NCBI GenBank assembly: GCA_003243195.1
Contig: QFQI01000006.1
Span: 81,480 to 145,479, forward strand
DNA from: Sphingomonas taxi
GTDB taxonomy: Bacteria > Pseudomonadota > Alphaproteobacteria > Sphingomonadales > Sphingomonadaceae
Direction of reading: 5' to 3'
DNA: 64,000 nt
This document shows, one piece after another, positions 58,797 through 64,000 of this stretch. Below the pieces are notes generated by a model. That model did no database searches, had not been told where the DNA came from, and saw nothing but the letters and a program-made list of their open reading frames with translations. Position 1 is the stretch's first letter. Every line of letters starts with the position of its first letter. The position numbers were made by a program, and so were the translations under genes.

Positions 58797-59698
58797 TCGG
58801 GCTGAACCTAATCTACGGCGTCGCGGGCACGATGTTCGCGATCTTCGCGCTGCACGGCCTGCGGGAGCGGCGCTGGGCGAACGGCGGCTTCCACGCGCTG
58901 ATCGCGGTCAGTTTCCTGCTCGGCGACCGGATCGGCGATATCGCCAACGGGTGCCTCGTGCTGGCGCTGGTCGCGATCGCGGCGAGCGGGCGGATGCGGC
59001 GCGCGCGGGCCGCATCCGCCGCCGATCCGCGCCCCGGCCGGGGCGTGTTCGTGCCGGCGCTGGTGATCCCGGCGACCGCGCTGCTCGGTACGCTGGCGTT
59101 CAAGCAACTGCCGGCGCTGGTCGATCCAAAGCAGGCGACGCTGGTCGCGCTGACGATCGGCGTGCTGGCCGCGCTGGCGCTGTGCTACGCGATGTACCGC
59201 CCCGCGCCCGCCGCGCCGCTCCACGCCGGGCGGGGGCTGATGGACGATATCGGCTGGGCGGCGGTCCTGCCGCAGATGCTCGCCAGCCTGGGCGCAGTCT
59301 TCGCGCTCGCCGGTGTCGGCGAAGTGGTCGGCGGCCTGATCGGGCAGGCGATCCCCGGCGGTAGCGTGCTGGGTGCGACGATCGCCTATGCCGGCGGCAT
59401 GGCGCTGTTCACGATGGTGATGGGCAATGCCTTCGCCGCCTTTCCGGTGATGGCGGCGGCGGTCGGCATCCCGCTGCTGGTGCGGCATTACGGCGGCGAC
59501 CCGGCGCCGGTCGCCGCGATCGGCATGCTGGCGGGCTTCTGCGGCACGCTGATGACGCCGATGGCGGCCAATTTCAACCTGGTGCCGGCGGCGCTGCTGG
59601 ACCTGAAGGATCGCAACGGCGTGATCCGCGCGCAACTGCCGACGGCGCTGCCGCTGCTGGTGTTCAACATGGTGTTGTTATGGTGGGTGGTGGCATGA
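58793..59698 (+). CDS. DUF979 membrane protein
   Basis: A 301-residue protein with about nine hydrophobic helices; LYSV-type start IYGVAGTMFAIFALHGLRER, MGNAFAAFPVMAAAVGIPLL and GTLMTPMAANFNLVPAALL are the conserved DUF979 stretches. The MTPMAANFN loop may line the transport path. ATG 58793 overlaps the DUF969 stop by 4 bp, and its own stop overlaps the DUF2891 start. Likely second half of the permease. Confidence 0.88.
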   Translation: MIGLNLIYGVAGTMFAIFALHGLRERRWANGGFHALIAVSFLLGDRIGDIANGCLVLALVAIAASGRMRRARAASAADPRPGRGVFVPALVIPATALLGTLAFKQLPALVDPKQATLVALTIGVLAALALCYAMYRPAPAAPLHAGRGLMDDIGWAAVLPQMLASLGAVFALAGVGEVVGGLIGQAIPGGSVLGATIAYAGGMALFTMVMGNAFAAFPVMAAAVGIPLLVRHYGGDPAPVAAIGMLAGFCGTLMTPMAANFNLVPAALLDLKDRNGVIRAQLPTALPLLVFNMVLLWWVVA

Positions 59699-60678
59699 TC
59701 GACGCGCAGATCGCGGGCGGCTTCGCGCGGCTGACGCTGGGGCATGTCGGGCGGGAGTTCCCGTATGTGTTGCAGCATGTCGCGACCGGCCCCGACGACC
59801 TGCGCCGCCCCGCCGCGCAGCACCCGGTCTTCCACGGCAGCTTCGACTGGCATAGCTGCGTCCATGGCTGGTGGCAGTTGCTGACGATCGCGCGGCTGTT
59901 CCCCGATCTGCCCGAGGCCGCCGCGATCCGCGCGCGCGCCGACGCGATGCTGGTGCCGGAGAAGGTTGCGGGTGAGGTGGCCTATTTCAGTCGACCGACG
60001 GCGGCGGGGTTCGAGCGGCCGTATGGCTGGGCGTGGGCGCTGGCGCTGCACGGCGAGGCCGCGCGGCACGACGCGGGCTGGGGCGAGGCGCTGCGACCGC
60101 TGGCCGAACTGCTCGCGTCACGGCTGCGCGCACATCTGCCGCAACTGACCTATCCGATCCGGGTGGGCACGCATTTCAACACCGCCTTCGCGTGCACGCT
60201 GGCGCTGGACTGGGCGGGGGACCATGACGCGGCGCTGGCGGAGCTGATCGTGGCGCGCGTGCTGGCATGGTTCGCGCACGATCGCGCCTGTCAGGCGTGG
60301 GAGCCGGGCGGCGACGAATTCCTGTCCCCGGCGCTGGCGGAAGCGCTGGTGATGAGTCGGGTGCTGCGCGAGGACTTCGCCGCGTGGTTCGACGCTTTCC
60401 TGCCCGATGCGGCGGCGGGACGGCCGGAGACGCTGTTCGTTCCGGCGCATGTCTCCAACCGTTCCGATGGGAAGATCGCGCATCTCGACGGACTGAACCT
60501 CAGCCGCGCATGGTGCTGGCGCTCGATCGCGGCGACACTGGGGCAGGGGCATCCGGTGTCGGGCGTGGCGCGCGCCGCGGCGGAGCGGCACCTGGCGGCG
60601 AGCCTGCCGCACCTCGACGACGATTATATGGGGACGCACTGGCTCGCGACGTTCGCGCTGCTGGCCATGATGGCGTGA
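59695..60678 (+). CDS. DUF2891 family protein
   Basis: A 327-residue soluble protein. HPVFHGSFDWHSCVHGWWQL near residues 43-62, RPYGWAWALAL near 108, RVGTHFNTAF near 155 and the C-terminal THWLATFALLAM are DUF2891 hallmarks; the many Trp/His pairs suggest an (alpha/alpha)6-barrel-like enzyme, but no activity is known to me. ATG 59695 overlaps the DUF979 stop (ATGA). Its place in this operon suggests it processes the same compound. Confidence 0.88.
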   Translation: MIDAQIAGGFARLTLGHVGREFPYVLQHVATGPDDLRRPAAQHPVFHGSFDWHSCVHGWWQLLTIARLFPDLPEAAAIRARADAMLVPEKVAGEVAYFSRPTAAGFERPYGWAWALALHGEAARHDAGWGEALRPLAELLASRLRAHLPQLTYPIRVGTHFNTAFACTLALDWAGDHDAALAELIVARVLAWFAHDRACQAWEPGGDEFLSPALAEALVMSRVLREDFAAWFDAFLPDAAAGRPETLFVPAHVSNRSDGKIAHLDGLNLSRAWCWRSIAATLGQGHPVSGVARAAAERHLAASLPHLDDDYMGTHWLATFALLAMMA

Positions 60679-60850
60679 GAATGGCGGAGATCGCTGCGCG
60701 CAAGCTGTTTCAGGCGGCAATGCGACGATCGGGCGTGTGCGGGACGCGATCCGCGTTGGTGAAACCTCCAGGTCTTTCCCACTTGCGGGCAGTCGGCAGC
60801 GCCGTCATCACTCGCCGTGATCGAGCTATCCGGTAACAACAGGCGGGCGC

Positions 60851-61090
60851 ATGAGTGTGCCATTGAGCAAGGCCGATCACCGGCTGATCGTGAACGCCCG
60901 CATCCATGGCGGCATCTTCTGGGCGGTCCTGTCACTCGGCATCGCATGGCTATTGAGCAGATGGCTGTCGCCCGGGGCGACTGACGTGCTGCAGATGGCC
61001 ATGTCGCTGCCGACGATCGCCTATTTTGTCATCTACTTCGCCGGCCTGCTTCGCCGTTCCCGGCCGACGAGAGAGCCGGGTACCTTCTGA
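60851..61090 (+). CDS. Small two-helix membrane protein
   Basis: A 79-residue protein with two hydrophobic helices, IFWAVLSLGIAWLLSRWL and TIAYFVIYFAGLLRR, separated by a short turn, and a basic cytoplasmic tail. No family was recognised. ATG 60851 has only GGCGGGCG as a possible ribosome site. It stands alone between DUF2891 and the convergent era. Confidence 0.55.
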   Translation: MSVPLSKADHRLIVNARIHGGIFWAVLSLGIAWLLSRWLSPGATDVLQMAMSLPTIAYFVIYFAGLLRRSRPTREPGTF

Positions 61091-61210
61091 GGCGCCACTC
61101 GCTTCCGACCGGCCCGGCCGGCCGTCGCCGATCCAGCCGGCCGCCGGGGGGCGACAGCGGTGCGTCGTCGCGCGATCCCGGTCGGTGCGGGCGACGTCCG
61201 CGCTGTGCGC

Positions 61211-62128
61211 TCACTCCACCCAGTCGAGGCCCAGATCGCGGTAAACCGAGCGGTCCTCGTCCCAGCCCGGCTTCACCTTGACGTGCAGGTACAGGTGCAC
61301 CGGCCGGTCCAGCAGCACGGCCAGCTCGGCCCGCGCGCGCGCGCCGATCTCCTTGATGCGCGTGCCGCCCTTGCCCAGCACGATCGCGCGTTGCGACGGG
61401 CGTTCGACCATGATCTGCTGGTGGATCTCCGCCGATCCATCCTCGCGGTCGGTGAACTTCTCGGTTTCCACCACGCTGGCATAGGGCAGCTCGGCGTGAA
61501 GTTGCAGGTAGAGCTGCTCGCGCGTCACCTCGGCGGCCATCGCGCGCTCGGACGCGTCCGACACCTGATCCTCGGGATAATGCCACGGGCCGGCCGGCAG
61601 CGCCTTCGCCAGCACCTGCTTGAAATGCGCGACGTGATCGCCCGTCTGCGCGGAAACGAAGAAGGTTTCCGCGAACGGCAGCAGCGCGTTCAGCCGCTCG
61701 GCATGCAGCAGCAGCTTGGGCTTGTCGGCGAGGTCGACCTTGTTGAGCACCAGATAGATCGGCTCGGGGCGGCCCTTCAGCGCTTCCGCGATCTCGGTCA
61801 CCTTCGGGCCGAGCCCGCCCTTGCCGTCGACCACCAGCGCGATCACGTCAGCGCCCTCGGTCCCGCCCCACGCCGCCGCGACCATCGCGCGGTCGAAGCG
61901 GCGGTGCGGCTCGAAGATGCCGGGCGTGTCGACCAGCAGCAATTGCGTGTCGCCCTCGATCGCGACGCCCATCAGCCGGGTGCGCGTCGTCTGCGCCTTC
62001 GGGCTGACGATCGCCACCTTCTGGCCGACCAATGCGTTGACCAGCGTCGACTTGCCGGCATTCGGCGCGCCCACCACCGCCACCAGTCCGCAATGCCGCA
62101 CCGGCGTGCTGTCGTTCCGCTCGCTCAT
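61211..62128 (-). CDS. era: GTPase Era
   Basis: A 305-residue GTPase needed for 30S ribosome maturation. G1 GAPNAGKST, G2 region KAQTTRTR, G3 DTPGIF, G4 NKVD and the C-terminal KH domain (VLGKGGTRIKEIGARAR) are all present. Its start overlaps the dnaJ stop by ATGA (62125-62128), so it is the distal gene of a dnaK-dnaJ-era operon; era commonly sits elsewhere in other bacteria. Confidence 0.97.
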   Translation of the reverse strand: MSERNDSTPVRHCGLVAVVGAPNAGKSTLVNALVGQKVAIVSPKAQTTRTRLMGVAIEGDTQLLLVDTPGIFEPHRRFDRAMVAAAWGGTEGADVIALVVDGKGGLGPKVTEIAEALKGRPEPIYLVLNKVDLADKPKLLLHAERLNALLPFAETFFVSAQTGDHVAHFKQVLAKALPAGPWHYPEDQVSDASERAMAAEVTREQLYLQLHAELPYASVVETEKFTDREDGSAEIHQQIMVERPSQRAIVLGKGGTRIKEIGARARAELAVLLDRPVHLYLHVKVKPGWDEDRSVYRDLGLDWVE

Positions 62129-63243
62129 TCGCCCGCGATCGCGCTCTTGAGCCGCGAGAAGAAGCCCTGGCTCTGCGGGCATTCCTCGCCCGTCTCGGTT
62201 TCGCGGAACTCCTCCAGCAACGCGCGTTGCCGGGTGGTGAGCTTGGTCGGCGTCTCCACCTCGATCTGGATGACCAGATCACCGTGGCCGCGGCCCTGCA
62301 ACACCGGCATGCCCGCGCCGCGCTGGCGCAACTGCTTGCCGGACTGGATGCCGGTCGGGATCCGGATCTCGTGGCGCTTGCCGTCGAGGCCGGGGATCGA
62401 CATCGTGCCGCCCAGCGCGGCGGTGGTGAAGCTGATCGGCGCGCGCGCGAACAGCGTCGTGCCCTCGCGCTCGAAGATCGCATGCCGCTTGACGTGGAGG
62501 AAGATGTAGAGGTCGCCCGGCGGCGCCCCGCGCGCGCCAGCCTCGCCCTCGCCGGTCAGGCGGACGCGCGTGCCCTCGTCCACGCCCGGCGGCACCGACA
62601 CGGCGAGCGTCTTGGTCTTCTCGACGCGCCCCTCGCCGCGACAATCGCCGCACGGATCGGTGATGACCTGCCCGGAGCCGTGACACAGCGGGCAGGCGCG
62701 TTCGACGACGAAGAAGCCCTGCTGCGCGCGGACCTTTCCGTGGCCATGGCAATGCTGGCAGGTGTGGGCATGCGTGCCCGGCTTCGATCCGGTGCCATGG
62801 CAGGTGTCGCACGGCGCGGAGATATCGACGGTGATCTCCGTCTCCTTGCCGTGATACGCCTCCTCCAGCGTGATCTCCATGTCGTAGCGCAGGTCCGCAC
62901 CGCGCCGGGACTGCCGCCCACCGCCACGCTGCTGGCCGCCCATGAACTCGCCGAAGACGCTTTCGAAGATGTCGGAGAAGCCGCCGAAATCCTGCGCCTG
63001 ATGCCCACCGCCGCCGTTACGGAACGCGGCATGGCCGAAGCGATCGTAGGCAGCGCGCTTCTGCGGATCCTTCAGGCAGTCATACGCCTCGCTCACCGCC
63101 TTGAAGCGCGCCTCCGAATCCTTGCACCCGGCGTTCTTGTCCGGGTGATATTTCATCGCGAGCTTGCGGTAGGACGATTTGATCGTCGCCGCATCGGCGC
63201 TGCGATCACATTCGAGCAACTCGTAATAGTCGATTTCGGTCAT
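62125..63243 (-). CDS. dnaJ: Chaperone protein DnaJ
   Basis: A 372-residue type I J-protein: J-domain with HPD near 33-35, a short Gly-rich linker, four zinc-binding repeats (CDTCHGTG, CQHCHGHG, CPLCHGSG, CGDCRGEG) at about 140-215 and the substrate domain. It stimulates DnaK ATPase and hands over unfolded proteins. It follows dnaK after a 233-bp gap holding two palindromic repeats. Confidence 0.97.
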   Translation of the reverse strand: MTEIDYYELLECDRSADAATIKSSYRKLAMKYHPDKNAGCKDSEARFKAVSEAYDCLKDPQKRAAYDRFGHAAFRNGGGGHQAQDFGGFSDIFESVFGEFMGGQQRGGGRQSRRGADLRYDMEITLEEAYHGKETEITVDISAPCDTCHGTGSKPGTHAHTCQHCHGHGKVRAQQGFFVVERACPLCHGSGQVITDPCGDCRGEGRVEKTKTLAVSVPPGVDEGTRVRLTGEGEAGARGAPPGDLYIFLHVKRHAIFEREGTTLFARAPISFTTAALGGTMSIPGLDGKRHEIRIPTGIQSGKQLRQRGAGMPVLQGRGHGDLVIQIEVETPTKLTTRQRALLEEFRETETGEECPQSQGFFSRLKSAIAGE

Positions 63244-63265
63244 CTTACGCCCCCGCTCCCGCCAT

Positions 63266-63348
63266 CGTCACCGCGGCGAAGGCCGGGGTCCAGTGCCACG
63301 CGCGGTTCCGTTCGCGGCGCTGGATACCGGACGGTGCCGGCATGACGG
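63266..63348. repeat. Intergenic palindromic repeat, copy 1
   Basis: About 83 bp beginning CGTCACCGCGGCGAAGGCCG and ending CCGGCATGACGG; the ends form imperfect inverted repeats. It is about 80 % identical by eye to copy 2 at 63379-63461. Such elements are dispersed in sphingomonad genomes. Confidence 0.75.
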
Positions 63349-63378
63349 GAGGGATGTACGTTGCCTGTCCGCCTGTTC

Positions 63379-63461
63379 CGTCACCCCGGCGGAGGCCGGG
63401 GTCCAGCGCCGCATGCACCATCGTGCGCGGCTCTGGATGCCGGCCTGCGCCGGCATGACGG
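63379..63461. repeat. Intergenic palindromic repeat, copy 2
   Basis: About 83 bp beginning CGTCACCCCGGCGGAGGCCG and ending CCGGCATGACGG, in the same orientation as copy 1. CCCCGGC/GCCGGGG and GCCGGC/GCCGGC form two hairpins. It lies directly after dnaK and could stabilise its 3' end or reduce read-through into dnaJ. Confidence 0.75.
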
Positions 63462-63476
63462 GCAAGGGGCATGGTT

Positions 63477-64000
<524 letters not shown>

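Overview
The window is very GC-rich chromosomal DNA from an alphaproteobacterium, most likely a Sphingomonas-type member of the Sphingomonadaceae. The grounds are a CcrM-type GANTC methyltransferase, a MutL that carries its own endonuclease motif, three-gene pnt transhydrogenase genes beside a 40-residue aa3 oxidase subunit IV, a PEP-CTERM protein with exosortase-A-associated accessory genes, DUF6456 and DUF2147 proteins, and sphingomonad-style intergenic palindromes. Assignments rest on protein motifs read by eye; no database search was run.

Layout. 1-6.7 kb: the end of an exosortase-type locus (acyl-CoA ligase, acyl carrier protein), then DUF1272, thiD, rnhB, ccrM, folP and a bestrophin. 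6.7-13.8 kb: an SDR enzyme and an NtrC-type regulator on the minus strand, then a plus-strand run of coxIV, pntAA, a small secreted ORF, a PH-domain gene, pntAB, pntB and a MarR-like regulator. 14-19.1 kb: a PEP-CTERM protein, tRNA-Val, DUF6456, DUF2147, a DNA glycosylase, a ferredoxin, an rRNA/tRNA methyltransferase, tRNA-Tyr and tRNA-Lys. 19.2-26.8 kb: the elongasome operon mreB-mreC-mreD-mrdA-rodA on the minus strand, with mutL divergent. 26.9-29.5 kb: a LysR regulator divergent from a DOPA-dioxygenase-like and an NmrA-like gene. 29.6-38.5 kb: a histidine kinase and a degenerate NtrC-type response regulator divergent from a five-gene ABC efflux operon. 38.8-45.4 kb: tRNA-Arg, a DUF6491-like protein, nth, dapB, mqo and clpB. 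45.5-50.2 kb: a sugar epimerase, three glycosyltransferases and a polytopic membrane protein. 50.3-54.5 kb: an EmrAB-TolC-type efflux operon. 54.6-60.7 kb: a 5-oxoprolinase-like fusion followed by DUF969, DUF979 and DUF2891. 60.8-64 kb: a small membrane protein, then era, dnaJ and the 3' end of dnaK.

How the parts work together. Most of the window is core housekeeping (cell shape, DNA repair, folate and lysine synthesis, protein folding, NADPH supply). The accessory modules are two separate tripartite efflux systems, a small glycan locus and the candidate 5-oxoproline uptake and hydrolysis operon. The strongest purely sequence-based signal is a cluster of eight GANTC sites within 139 bp directly upstream of ccrM, the gene for the GANTC methylase, which suggests methylation feedback. 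Next come two NtrC-like regulators with damaged sigma-54 motifs, one of which has also lost its ATPase motifs and sits beside the ABC efflux operon, and the 5-oxoprolinase operon with its chain of stop-start overlaps. No CRISPR array, rRNA, prophage or transposase was seen.
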